DNA of 64,000 nucleotides from NCBI GenBank assembly GCA_046328715.1, contig JAXLWB010000005.1:124001-188000 (forward strand), in the 5' to 3' direction. Below are positions 8,454 through 16,548 of the stretch, piece by piece. Under the pieces are notes generated by a model, which did no database searches, was not told where the DNA came from, and worked only from the letters and a program-made list of their open reading frames with translations. Position 1 is the stretch's first letter; every line of letters starts with the position of its first letter. A program made the translations under genes and the position numbers. Source of the stretch: JAXLWB01 sp046328715 (GTDB taxonomy: Bacteria; Chloroflexota; Anaerolineae; Caldilineales; Caldilineaceae).

Positions 8454-10814
8454 CTACTGCACCACCTGTTCACGCAACAATCCATAAAGCAACGCACGTC
8501 GATTGACCAAACCAAGTACTTTCCCATCATGGTCAACCACTGGCAAACGTTTGATCTGATTGTCGATTAGAAGCCGAATGGCATCAAAGGCGCGACTTTC
8601 TGCATTTACGGTAATCACTGGCGTTGTCATCAAGTCGCCAACGGTTTGCGAAAGATGTAGCGGCTCAACCTCACCCTGATTACGGAGCGCGGTGAGGATT
8701 GTGACGCGCTGACGCTGCTCAATACGGCTGAGAAGATCACTTTCGCTAATCATGCCAATCGCTTGACCGGCATCGTTGACAACCACTGCACGTACTTGTA
8801 GTGCCCGTTGTAAGAGTGGAAGTAATTCTTGGAGTGGCATAGAGGCAGCTACGGTGACGGCTGGTTCTAGCTCAACTTCATCAACGCGCACGCTCCAGTC
8901 AAAGAAAGTTGTCTGTTTGTCTGTTTCTGCCTGCTCAAACATAAGCTGGCGTAGAAGATCGGAACGGGTCAAGAGCCCGATTAGGTGGCCTGCCTGATCA
9001 ACAACAGGCAAACGTTTCAGATGGTGTTGGCGCAGCAGTTGCAAGGCGGTTGCGACGGTTGCTTGATGCGATACGGTAATCACAGGTTGTGACATAACCT
9101 GTTGCACGCCGATGTGTTTGGCCTGTGCCAGCCACGGGACACGTTCTTTGGCATCCATCTGTTGTAGAAGGTGCAGATTGGTCTTGATCCCTGCTCGTTC
9201 CAGGTCGTTGTCCGTCACGATGCCGATGACCTGGCTGGCTGCGTTCAACACTGGCACGGCACGGACTCCTGCGCGCAATGCCTGGGCAATCGTCTCCTCT
9301 AGCGAAGCGTCTTCACGTGCATAGATGGCTGGCGCGGTCATGATCGTGCGCACACTTTTCTGTTCTAAAGTCCCAGTGAATGCTGGCAGTGCCGGCAGCC
9401 AGCCACCTTTGCGCCGTTCCTGCAAACTCTTCAAATTGTCATCCGGTTGTAGATCGTCTAGCTTGGTTTTAGGGTGAACCACTTGTTGCGTGACATAAAT
9501 GCCGCGATGACCGGATGCTAAATAGGCCACGACACAACCCGCAAAAAGATAGGGAGCCGCGCCACCGCCAAAAAGCTCGATGCCCATGATGGCACAGGCC
9601 AACGGTGTATTGCTAGCACCTGCAAAGACGGCGACCATGCCAATCGAGGCCAATAGGGCGGGCGGAAGACCGAACAACCCTGCCAGCGCCGATCCCAACG
9701 TTGCCCCAATCACAAAGAGCGGTGTCACTTCACCGCCCAAATAGCCTGTACCCAATGTCACTGCGGTAAAGAGTAACTTAATGGCAAAGGCCCACGGCAG
9801 CACATTTTCTCCGGTTACACTTGCTGTGATCAGAGGCAGACTAAGCCCCAGATAATCGCGTGTACCTACGAGCCAGGTCAACCCGATCACCATCACCCCG
9901 CCGATCACCGGATAGAGCGGCTTCCAAGTTGTGATGCGGATCATGATCTGTTTGATAGCGTGTGTCAATTCAACAAAGAGCATACTCGTCAAGCCAAAGG
10001 CAATGCCTGCCAATGCTACTTTGCTTAGTAAGAGTAAGTCCATTGCCGTCTCTGGCAACTGTGGGTAGTGGGCATGTGGTGTCCCCCACGCCCGTGTGAC
10101 TAAATCGCCGATAAATGCTGCGGCCAGACAAGGTATGATGCCCTCATAACGAATGCGCCCCATACTCTGTACTTCCATGCCAAAGACAAAGCCTGCCGCC
10201 GGCACGCCAAAGACCGAGCCGAAACCGCCGCTGATGCCAGCCATCAGTAACAGCCGGCGATCTTCACCCGTGAGCCCCAAAACGCGCCGTACCCCGTCGG
10301 CCAAACTGGCTCCCATTTGAATCGCCGTGCCTTCGCGCCCGGCAGAGCCTCCGAACAGGTGAGTAACAATCGTCCCTAACAAGACAAATGGTGCCATGCG
10401 CAGTGGAATTTTGCTGCGATTACTATTCACTTCATCAATCACCAAGTTGTTGCCTAAGGCTGCGTTCCCCCCAAAACGATAGTAGAGCCAACCCACCGCC
10501 AACCCAGCCAGGGGAAGAGCATAAAGCAAAGCCGGATTCGCCAATCGGGTTGCGGTCGCCCAGGCCAGTGAGGTGAGAAATATCCAAGAAGCTGTTCCTG
10601 CCAAAATGCCCGCAACACCGCCCAGCACGGTCCATTTGAGAGCAATCTTGAGGAAATAAACAAAATCGATGAAGTGAAAGGCAAATAGTTCGTTCAGTCC
10701 CTGGTACATGTGTACTCCCAGGGCTCGCCGTTTGGCGCGGTTCGTGGCTTGTTGCGCGCGTAGCTGCCCCGAAAGCTCTTCATTACGCCATCTTGACCAC
10801 AACCTGCCCATCAT
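8454..10814 (-). CDS. CLC-type fluoride/proton antiporter with four C-terminal CBS domains
   Basis: This 786-residue CLC transporter starts at 10814. The frame is open to 10880, but that would place translation inside the riboswitch terminator; the ATG at 10814 lies past it, 13 nt after a GAGG. The membrane part (about 40-440) carries ALGNNLVIDEV (around residue 121), FGGSAGREGTAIQMG with the gating Glu near 161, and GYLGGEVTPLFVIG. Asn in place of the anion-coordinating Ser, together with GREGT, is what I recall for the fluoride-specific CLC-F clade, and the fluoride riboswitch upstream agrees. Four CBS domains follow (about 488-541, 571-623, 644-698, 725-778). CLC-F proteins are usually about 400-450 residues without CBS pairs, so the tail is unusual. 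It exports cytoplasmic fluoride in exchange for protons. Confidence 0.85.
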   Translation of the reverse strand: MMGRLWSRWRNEELSGQLRAQQATNRAKRRALGVHMYQGLNELFAFHFIDFVYFLKIALKWTVLGGVAGILAGTASWIFLTSLAWATATRLANPALLYALPLAGLAVGWLYYRFGGNAALGNNLVIDEVNSNRSKIPLRMAPFVLLGTIVTHLFGGSAGREGTAIQMGASLADGVRRVLGLTGEDRRLLLMAGISGGFGSVFGVPAAGFVFGMEVQSMGRIRYEGIIPCLAAAFIGDLVTRAWGTPHAHYPQLPETAMDLLLLSKVALAGIAFGLTSMLFVELTHAIKQIMIRITTWKPLYPVIGGVMVIGLTWLVGTRDYLGLSLPLITASVTGENVLPWAFAIKLLFTAVTLGTGYLGGEVTPLFVIGATLGSALAGLFGLPPALLASIGMVAVFAGASNTPLACAIMGIELFGGGAAPYLFAGCVVAYLASGHRGIYVTQQVVHPKTKLDDLQPDDNLKSLQERRKGGWLPALPAFTGTLEQKSVRTIMTAPAIYAREDASLEETIAQALRAGVRAVPVLNAASQVIGIVTDNDLERAGIKTNLHLLQQMDAKERVPWLAQAKHIGVQQVMSQPVITVSHQATVATALQLLRQHHLKRLPVVDQAGHLIGLLTRSDLLRQLMFEQAETDKQTTFFDWSVRVDEVELEPAVTVAASMPLQELLPLLQRALQVRAVVVNDAGQAIGMISESDLLSRIEQRQRVTILTALRNQGEVEPLHLSQTVGDLMTTPVITVNAESRAFDAIRLLIDNQIKRLPVVDHDGKVLGLVNRRALLYGLLREQVVQ

Positions 10815-10845
10815 ACGTTTCTCTATGCCTCGCTTCTTATGTAAC

Positions 10846-10899
10846 AAAAAATAGCTTCTACAAAAGCGGTTATCCATCAACCACCTTTGTAGAAGCTAT
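10846..10899 (-). terminator. Riboswitch-controlled intrinsic terminator
   Basis: A perfect 14-bp inverted repeat, ATAGCTTCTACAAA (10899-10886) and its complement (10864-10851), encloses a 21-nt loop and is followed directly by a run of Ts (10851-10846). The 5' arm contains the GCTTCTAC strand that the fluoride aptamer needs for its long-range pairing. Aptamer and terminator are therefore mutually exclusive, which predicts transcriptional ON control by fluoride. Confidence 0.85.
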
Positions 10900-10940
10900 C
10901 AGCCTGATCGTGTCAGACAAATGGTGAGCCTCATCACCTG
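10886..10940 (-). promoter_or_regulatory. Fluoride riboswitch (crcB RNA)
   Basis: Read on the minus strand, GGTGATGAGGCTCACC (10938-10923) forms the first hairpin. A second hairpin follows (CTGA-CACGA-TCAG), then GCTGATAGCTTCTAC. This matches the crcB/fluoride aptamer pattern (GG-GATGAGGC-CC, hairpin, GCTGATG, GCCTCTAC). The long-range pairing GAGGC with GCUUC can form. It lies directly in the leader of the CLC gene. A consensus TATAAT sits at 10970-10965, so transcription could begin about 17 nt before the aptamer. Fluoride binding should keep the GCUUCUAC strand out of the terminator and switch the gene on. Confidence 0.88.
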
Positions 10941-11127
10941 TCGGAGCATCTTCTGCTCACAACGATTATATTTATGGTCTAGATCGTATCATACCGTGCA
11001 AAAGCTAGCAAAACGCTCCGCAACCATGTTGGCTTTGTGCTTCTGAGCTGTTAGTGTGAATGCACGACGTTTTCCCGTACGCTCACGCTGACGACTCAGA
11101 AATTATCTCGCCCCAATGTCAAAGAAC

Positions 11128-11448
11128 TTAGCGCAGAATCGACTTGGCAGTTGGCACCAGGCGTGTGACTTTATGTTTAGTTCGATCGACACAGGACATA
11201 ACTTTTTGCACCATCTCATTCTTCCAAGCGTCTGACTCGTAGACGGCGGCGTACAGCTTGACCCGTTCTTCTTCATTTTCGAAGCGACGAATCCAGATGA
11301 ACTTATCAGGATCCTGCTCATCGATAAACGAAGCGACAAAGACCATCCCCTTGCTGATCTGAAAAGGGATTAGTTCCTCTTCCATCAACTTGACAAATTC
11401 ATCTCGCTTGCCAGGATGGCAGGTGTAGACACGGTATTCGTACAGCAC
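11128..11448 (-). CDS. NIPSNAP family protein
   Basis: This 106-residue protein starts at a GTG (11448) eight bases after a good AAGGAG. The sequence begins MLYEYRVYTCHPGKRDEFVK, the usual opening of NIPSNAP/ferredoxin-like alpha-beta domains, with WIRRFENEEER in the middle. Such proteins form small dimers and often sit in catabolic operons; the biochemical role is mostly unknown. It lies downstream of the GH4 glycosidase on the same strand, separated by a heptad palindrome. Confidence 0.8.
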   Translation of the reverse strand: MLYEYRVYTCHPGKRDEFVKLMEEELIPFQISKGMVFVASFIDEQDPDKFIWIRRFENEEERVKLYAAVYESDAWKNEMVQKVMSCVDRTKHKVTRLVPTAKSILR

Positions 11449-11504
11449 TGAGGTGACTCCTTACTTTGGGTAATTTTGGGTACAATAGCAACTGAAAACA
11501 TAAT

Positions 11505-11623
11505 GATGCGTGAAACGTGATCCGTGACCCGTGAATTAGGAAATTATCTCTATTCCACTCTTGTCGATTGCCGAGAAAAGGGGATCAACATTTCGCGATT
11601 CACGTTTCACGCATCGCTCATCA
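11505..11623. repeat. GTGATGCGTGAA-type heptad palindrome, copy 1
   Basis: The left arm reads as 7-nt units (CGTGAAA, CGTGATC, CGTGACC, CGTGAAT) at 11510-11537. The right arm (11594-11623, GATTCACGTTTCACGCATC) is its reverse complement in parts, with about 55 bp between. It fills the gap between the NIPSNAP and GH4 genes. Related copies lie at 18944, 32583, 36847 and 59993. Confidence 0.75.
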
Positions 11624-11627
11624 CACT

Positions 11628-12956
11628 CTACTGAAACTGCGGTAACCACTGCTGCTGCGCGTCCAATAACTCGGTCACCATGCTGTGAATTTGCGGCATG
11701 GTGCAGACGGCGGCGGTCAGCGGATCGAGCATGACGGCGTGGTAGACTGCGTCGGTATCGCCTGTGAGCGAGGCTTCCACAACCAACTCTTGCACGTTAA
11801 TGTTGGTGCGGTTGAGTGCGGCCAGTTGGGTCGGATACCAGGGAATCTTGGTCGGCTGGACACCATTGCTATCGACCAGACAGGGCACTTCGACACAGCA
11901 GCCTTTGGGCAGGTTGTCAATCAGGCCATTGTTAGGCACGTTGCCATTGATCTTCACCGGCTTGTTGGTCACCATCGCCTCGATGATCCACGAACCATAT
12001 TCGTGGCTGCGCTCGCTAAAGGGCGGCGCATTCTTGATCTCGTCGTAGTCGCTCTGGAACTTTAGCAGGCGGTCGATGCAGTGGCGATAGTAACCGCCGG
12101 TGTTGCCATTGTCGAACCAGTGGTCCTCTTCGCTGGTGAAGAGTGGTACCAACTCGTTCTTGATCATGTCGGCATTCTTGCGGAAGTAAGGCACATACTC
12201 GCTGGCGTGACCGCTCGACTCGGTGACGAAGTAGCCCAAGTATTTCATCATGTCGATGCGCACCGGCTCGCTGCCGTAAATTTCGGGATCTTCGGTCACC
12301 TCGAAGAGGGCGGGATAGAGATCCTCTTTGCCGCGGCGGAAGTCAAGGAAGAATGCCTGGTGGTTGATGCCCGCACAGAGATAGGTCACCTCGTCGTAGG
12401 GAGCATCGACCCAACGGGCCAACATCTCGCTGGTGCCTTGTACGCTGTGACAGAGGCCGACATGTGGGCGTCCTGCACCGACGTCGATTGCCCAACAGTT
12501 GGCTGCCATTGGGTTGACATAGTTCAAGAGCATCGCTTCGGGAGCCAAATGATCCATTTCGTGGCAGATCTCAAGCAGGACCGGAATGGTGCGCAAGCCA
12601 CGGAAGACGCCACCGGGGCCAAGCGTATCTCCGACACATTGTCCCACCCCATACTTGAGCGGAATTTCAATATCCAGCTTGTAGGCATCCAAGCCACCTT
12701 GCTGGAAGGTCGTGACGACGAAGTCAGAGTCCTCGATCGCCTCGCCCAGATCGGTGCTGGCAGTGACGGTGGCTTTCAGTTTGCGCTGATCGATGATCGA
12801 TTGGACGATGCCCTGCGCCTGTTTGAGGCGAGTGGCATCGATGTCCATCAGTGAAATGGTGACATCATTGGCCAATGCAGGAGTCAACAGGACATCGCTG
12901 CACAGGCGGCGCGTGAAGACCATGCTTCCTGCGCCAATAAAGGTGATTTTTGTCAT
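11628..12956 (-). CDS. melA: Glycoside hydrolase family 4 (alpha-galactosidase/alpha-glucosidase type)
   Basis: This 442-residue enzyme begins at 12956 (MTKITFIGAGSM), where the NAD-binding fold starts; codons further upstream overlap the preceding gene. GH4 enzymes use NAD+ and a divalent metal in a redox-assisted hydrolysis of alpha-glycosides. The dinucleotide motif is GAGSMVFTRRL (8-18). Asn148 in NYVNPM and Cys169-His170 in GLCHSVQGT are substrate and metal ligands, and His199 in AGINHQAFF is conserved. GLCHSVQGT is the form in E. coli MelA as I recall. Neighbouring uronate genes leave alpha-galacturonidase or alpha-glucuronidase activity possible. The start has only a weak ribosome site. 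Confidence 0.88.
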   Translation of the reverse strand: MTKITFIGAGSMVFTRRLCSDVLLTPALANDVTISLMDIDATRLKQAQGIVQSIIDQRKLKATVTASTDLGEAIEDSDFVVTTFQQGGLDAYKLDIEIPLKYGVGQCVGDTLGPGGVFRGLRTIPVLLEICHEMDHLAPEAMLLNYVNPMAANCWAIDVGAGRPHVGLCHSVQGTSEMLARWVDAPYDEVTYLCAGINHQAFFLDFRRGKEDLYPALFEVTEDPEIYGSEPVRIDMMKYLGYFVTESSGHASEYVPYFRKNADMIKNELVPLFTSEEDHWFDNGNTGGYYRHCIDRLLKFQSDYDEIKNAPPFSERSHEYGSWIIEAMVTNKPVKINGNVPNNGLIDNLPKGCCVEVPCLVDSNGVQPTKIPWYPTQLAALNRTNINVQELVVEASLTGDTDAVYHAVMLDPLTAAVCTMPQIHSMVTELLDAQQQWLPQFQ

Positions 12957-13057
12957 AATGGTGTGAACCCTGAAATTTAGCACAACAACGAATGGAGAAA
13001 GGAGCGAATGGGGCCACTTGGTTTTCGTTTCTTTCTTCATTCGTCGTTGTTGAAAAC

Positions 13058-14065
13058 TCACAGCGAATAGGGGCGAACAATCACCGCCACACACTCACCC
13101 TGAGTGGTCAGTGGAAATGCACGCCGTACAAAGAGGATACCACTGGTGCGGGCATAAACCGGAATCGGCGCAATAAATGGTTGCTCGATCAAGTGAACCT
13201 GGCCCAGAAGTTGACCCGCCTCGATGCGGTCGCCCAGCTCGCAAAATGGCTCGTAGATGCCGCTGACCGGGGTCATCACATAATCTTCTACCTCTTCGGC
13301 AGCGACAACTTTAGACTCGGCAGTGGGTGCTACTATCGGCTGATCGACCAGGATCTTGGCAAAACGTAGGGCGTTGCGCAACCCTTCACTAGCAATCTTC
13401 AAGGTTGTTACGCTAAATTGTGATGCACTGCCCAGTTCAGTACCGAGGGTCACTTTGCCCAGCGCTTCGCAGTAGGAGGGCAACAGACCCGATCCCGCCA
13501 CATCGCGATAGATAAACCGATAAGGTGCGCCCCATGCTGCTGCCGTATCGAGCATGGCTTGCATTTGGGGCTTGTTTTCGAGCGAGTGCATATTGACCGA
13601 CGGCAGAAAGTGCATCGAACGTCCACCCGAATGGATGTCGATCACCAAATCGGCCAGTGGAACCAACACCTGGCTCATGTAATAGGCGATCATCCCCGTT
13701 AGCGAATCGCTCGGCTTGCCGGTGAAGGCTCGGTTCATGTTGCTGCCATCGATCGGCGAGAGTCTGGTTCCTGCCTGCACCGCCGGTTTGTTGAGCATCG
13801 GAATCAGGATCAGCCGTCCGCGAATCATCTCCGGCTCGACCCAACGGGCCAGATTCATCAGCGTCACCGGACCTTCGTACTCATCGCCATGATTGCCGCC
13901 CGAGATCAGCGCCGTTGGCCCTTCGCCATTTTTGATCACGCAGATCGGCACAAAGTAGTTGGCCCAGCCTGCACTGTTGGTGGAGATCGGCGCAGAAAGC
14001 TGGCCGAACTGCTTGCCATCCTTGTGGTAATCAACATTGGTGAAGACAGGTGTGTTGATGGACAT
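13058..14065 (-). CDS. Succinylglutamate desuccinylase/aspartoacylase-like zinc deacylase
   Basis: This 335-residue protein belongs to the AstE/AspA zinc carboxypeptidase-like family. The zinc site is formed by His59 and Glu62 in GGNHGDEYEG and His145 in VIDIHSGG. The substrate-binding N-x-x-R motif is in SNMNRAF (about 109-114). The C-terminal third (about 240-335) is a biotinyl-like beta-barrel, as in DoeB-type N-acetyl-diaminobutyrate deacetylases, which it resembles most in my judgement. It is upstream of the GH4 gene on the same strand. AAAGGGAAG precedes the ATG. Family is clear; substrate is not. Confidence 0.85.
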   Translation of the reverse strand: MSINTPVFTNVDYHKDGKQFGQLSAPISTNSAGWANYFVPICVIKNGEGPTALISGGNHGDEYEGPVTLMNLARWVEPEMIRGRLILIPMLNKPAVQAGTRLSPIDGSNMNRAFTGKPSDSLTGMIAYYMSQVLVPLADLVIDIHSGGRSMHFLPSVNMHSLENKPQMQAMLDTAAAWGAPYRFIYRDVAGSGLLPSYCEALGKVTLGTELGSASQFSVTTLKIASEGLRNALRFAKILVDQPIVAPTAESKVVAAEEVEDYVMTPVSGIYEPFCELGDRIEAGQLLGQVHLIEQPFIAPIPVYARTSGILFVRRAFPLTTQGECVAVIVRPYSL

Positions 14066-14233
14066 TTCGTTACTTCCCTTTACTTTGTACGTCTAAATGA
14101 TAGACCTGCTGGAGCGAAGAATACGGAATGACAGTTCACGTCAGTCAATCGATTCTTACTTGTCATGAACGGACAACCATTATGCTCTAAGCTGGCAGAT
14201 ATTTCAGATTCTATCATAACCAGTAGTGAGATC

Positions 14234-14822
14234 ATGATGAATGAGCGTCCAGAAAAAATCTACCGTGGCAGGTTTCGCTTTTATACTTGGAAAATCTTAG
14301 GCACCCTCTTTGCGTTTTGGATCTTCCTCTGCGGCTGCGTGCTCCTATTCGCCATTGGTATAGGATCACTATTGGGTATCATTGGCTCAAACCGCCCTCC
14401 CATTTGGCTAGGAGCCTTATTTACCGTAGTTGGGTTGCTTATGTTTCTGCCAGGTAGACAATTGGGTTCTTGCCTATCCAGAGATTGGGACCAGTCGGAA
14501 TTATCTTTGGTTCCGTCATTTTGGCGTTTGGCAGAAATTGCGCTGGATTGATATCGGTGGGATTGATCTAGGCATATGGAAAGGCGAAGAAGGTATTTAT
14601 GTTTTTTCTCAACGCCTTCCGATCTATCAACGATTTTCAGCGATTGATCCCGGTAGTAGAGGCAGGATCGTCAGATTGCCAACCAACAACAAGAAGGGGC
14701 GCGCTATTTTTGTTTCGCCTCTGTTAAAAGATTATCGAGAATTGATCGAAACCCTTCCAAAATTGCGTTGGCAAGCAATGCATCGTCGGCATCATCTAGA
14801 AAAAGTGCGCCATTGCACATAG
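14234..14822 (+). pseudogene. Frameshifted two-helix membrane protein
   Basis: Two overlapping frames look like one broken gene. The first (14234-14551) starts MMNERPEKIYRG and has two transmembrane helices (FWIFLCGCVLLFAIGIG and LGALFTVVGLLMFLP). After PGRQL its sense decays. The second frame then reads naturally from about 14465 to 14822 (YPEIGTSRNYLWFRHFGVWQKL, then WIDIGGIDLGIWKG), as expected for a PH-like cytoplasmic tail. A single-base insertion or two-base deletion near 14450-14480 would explain it. It may be a real mutation or a sequencing error. No named family was recognised. Confidence 0.55.
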
Positions 14823-14899
14823 AGATTAGATGTCCATGAAAACATACACAACCAATGATCAAAAGTAGCCCGATTGTACCCACGCGACAACGTGCCATT

Positions 14900-14945
14900 C
14901 TCGTAAGAATCTCCAAGGTTGTGTTCGAGTGGAGATTCTTACGAG
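14900..14945. repeat. Perfect 16-bp inverted repeat
   Basis: CTCGTAAGAATCTCCA (14900-14915) is perfectly complementary to 14930-14945, with a 14-nt loop. It lies about 80 bp past the end of the frameshifted gene. No T-run follows on either side, so it is more likely a repeat-family hairpin than a classical intrinsic terminator. Confidence 0.8.
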
Positions 14946-14993
14946 TGTGCTTCGGCGCTGGCGAAAAAATCGACCAAGAAACCCGTGAGGTAG

Positions 14994-15086
14994 CCTGTCA
15001 TTCTGAGCGAAGGCTTTTTTGAGCGAAGAATCGTGCGTTGTCCAACCAAGATTCTTCGTCGCAAACAGCCGCTCCTCAGAATGACA
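14994..15086. repeat. CTGTCATTCTGAGCGAAG palindromic repeat
   Basis: The left arm has CTGTCATTCTGAGCG and GAAGAATC; the right arm (15050-15086) has GATTCTTCG and CTCAGAATGACA. Outer AAGAAACC and GGTTTCTT arms extend the symmetry to about 14977-15123. Repeats starting TGTCATTCTGAGCG are, as I recall, common dispersed palindromes in several bacterial phyla. It resembles a non-autonomous mobile element rather than a regulatory site. Confidence 0.65.
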
Positions 15087-15220
15087 AAGTAACTTCCAGG
15101 GAGGGTTGCCAGGTTGGTTTCTTGAAAGAATGACATTTAATCTTGTATGTACTATCGAAAGTTTCTAATTGGCGACGCTATTTCTGAGTCAAAGCTGGGC
15201 TTGTGTTCGATCTCCAATCT

Positions 15221-16207
15221 CTACTCCGCGTAAACAGCTTGACGCAACCCTTTGATGTACCCAATCGCAAACAAACGACCGACCGCAGAATAAGCAGGAT
15301 TATCGTTGCTGTCACCCTCCATCGTCGGCACGTGATCGGGACGAAGAACGCCGTTGAAGTTGATGTCTCGATAAGCCTTCATACATTCGAGCATGTTGGT
15401 CTTACCTTCATCGTGGAAGGTCTCCTCGAACTTTTCAGGCGTGCCACGCACATCGCGGAAGTGGACAAAGAAGATCTTGTTTTGCTTGCCAAAGTGGCGA
15501 ATCACAGAGGGCAGGTCATCCGTCATCAACGTGAAGTTACCCTGACAGAGACAGATGCCGTTCACTTCACTCGGCACGGTATCGACCAGGCGCTGGTAAT
15601 TTTCCACACTGCGCATAATGCGCCCCAGCCCACGGATCGGCGAGAGGGGTGGATCATCTGGGTGCATAGCCAGTTGTACGCCAGCTTTTTCGGCAACTGG
15701 CACCACCTTCTTGAGGAAGTACTCAAGTGCATCCCACATCTGCTCTTCGCTGACGACGCCATATTCGGTGAGTGGCGCATTTTTCATATATTCGTTGTCG
15801 TAGGCGGTGACATAGGCTCCGCCACGTCCAAGCTTGGTGGTCGTGGTGCGGCTCCAGTTAAAGGCTGGCATCCATTCGTAGCACCAGACGCCAATGCCTA
15901 ATGCGCCCATGTTGCGGATTAGATCACAGGCATGTTCGATCTCTTCATCACGACCGGGCAGCCCCATCTTGGCCTTGTGCAAGGGTGGGCGGCTTTCCAG
16001 AACATTGAAATTGAATCCTGCTTCTTCATAGGCGGTCTTCACGCGCAACAGCGAGAGATAACCCCAAGGCAACTCATCCTTGTTGCTCACCTTGTCCCAG
16101 CCGGGGCGGAAATCCATACCACCCACGACATGCTCGACACCTGCTTGTTTTACCATGCGCCACAAAGACGATGGGTAAGGAGAAAGCACTTCTGCGATTT
16201 GAATCAT
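15221..16207 (-). CDS. uxuA: Mannonate dehydratase
   Basis: This 328-residue TIM-barrel enzyme dehydrates D-mannonate to 2-keto-3-deoxygluconate, a step in glucuronate breakdown. Family motifs are present: MHPDDPP (about 208-214), a CQGN metal-site segment (about 241-244), VHFRDVRG (about 264-271) and the C-terminal RPDHVPTMEGD. Length fits the shorter UxuA group, against about 390 in E. coli. An AGAGGG precedes the ATG. It is in the same orientation as the Gfo/Idh gene and the GH4/deacylase pair, which supports a uronate or glycoside catabolic block. Confidence 0.92.
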   Translation of the reverse strand: MIQIAEVLSPYPSSLWRMVKQAGVEHVVGGMDFRPGWDKVSNKDELPWGYLSLLRVKTAYEEAGFNFNVLESRPPLHKAKMGLPGRDEEIEHACDLIRNMGALGIGVWCYEWMPAFNWSRTTTTKLGRGGAYVTAYDNEYMKNAPLTEYGVVSEEQMWDALEYFLKKVVPVAEKAGVQLAMHPDDPPLSPIRGLGRIMRSVENYQRLVDTVPSEVNGICLCQGNFTLMTDDLPSVIRHFGKQNKIFFVHFRDVRGTPEKFEETFHDEGKTNMLECMKAYRDINFNGVLRPDHVPTMEGDSNDNPAYSAVGRLFAIGYIKGLRQAVYAE

Positions 16208-16244
16208 TTTGTACCCTCTTTGCTATTTTCGGATTCGGTTGTTA

Positions 16245-16365
16245 TTAGTGCTGCTTTAACAGAGTCGTTTGTCAATCGTCTTCCGGGAAGGGTCTGCGCA
16301 GAAGTCGGTCTATTGCTAGAGCCTTCCCGGAAGATTGTAAAATCACTCTGTCAATCGTTTATTAG
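16245..16365. repeat. MITE-like element, copy A (CTTCCGGGAAGG arms)
   Basis: The core arms CTTCCGGGAAGG and CCTTCCCGGAAG enclose about 30 bp. Outer flanks match the element at 36707-36827 when that copy is read on the opposite strand: a 77-bp inner part (16267-16343) aligns without gaps, with identical first 25 bases and nearly identical last 22. It lies between uxuA and the small protein gene, whose stop codon is inside its right flank. Confidence 0.75.
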
Positions 16366-16527
16366 GCTTTCGACAAAGGCAGTGTGTTCTGCCGATGCGA
16401 TCCCTTGTTGAACCACTGCTAACACGCCTGCTAAATCATTGGCCCAGCATTTGTTTGAATCTAACTTGGATCGTTTCAACATTTCCGAGAAAGTATTGTA
16501 GCGCAAGCCGAAAACTTGCGCTAGCAC
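16351..16527 (-). CDS. Possible 58-residue small protein
   Basis: A GTG at 16527 lies five bases after a strong AGAGGAG and opens a 58-codon frame ending at 16351. The product starts MLAQVFGLRYNTFSEMLKRS and ends AFVESLIND; it has one Cys (residue 27) and no transmembrane segment. It begins 21 bp after the Gfo/Idh stop, so it could be the last gene of that transcript. Its stop lies in a repeat element, so the C terminus may be remodelled. No family recognised. The spacing to the ribosome site is the main support. Confidence 0.38.
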   Translation of the reverse strand: MLAQVFGLRYNTFSEMLKRSKLDSNKCWANDLAGVLAVVQQGIASAEHTAFVESLIND

Positions 16528-16548
16528 TTCGTCTCCTCTTGTAAGTCG

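Larger units (their letters stand above)
10815..11127. other. Non-coding leader region of the CLC gene
   Basis: This 313-bp stretch has no credible gene. It holds the fluoride riboswitch and its terminator (10846-10940) and a TATAAT at 10965-10970 on the minus strand. About 150 bp (10971-11127) between the promoter and the end of the NIPSNAP gene show no recognised element. An apparent start at 10880 lies in the terminator loop and is discarded. Confidence 0.7.
14823..15220. other. Intergenic region with two palindromic elements
   Basis: This stretch of about 400 bp separates the frameshifted gene from the convergent mannonate dehydratase gene. It holds no credible reading frame. It contains the 16-bp perfect inverted repeat at 14900-14945, the CATTCTGAGCGAAG palindrome at 14994-15086, and an ATCTCCAATCTCTACTC motif at 15209-15226. 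That last motif recurs at 32702-32720 and 36965-36988. Confidence 0.65.

Noticed and set aside
10815..10880. Longer N terminus for the CLC protein from 10880
   Set aside because: The codons lie in the riboswitch terminator loop and arm, so they would not be translated from a regulated transcript; the ATG at 10814 is the first past the terminator.
12081..12854. 257-codon plus-strand frame opposite the GH4 gene
   Set aside because: The opposite strand encodes a clear GH4 enzyme with all motifs; the antisense frame resembles no protein.
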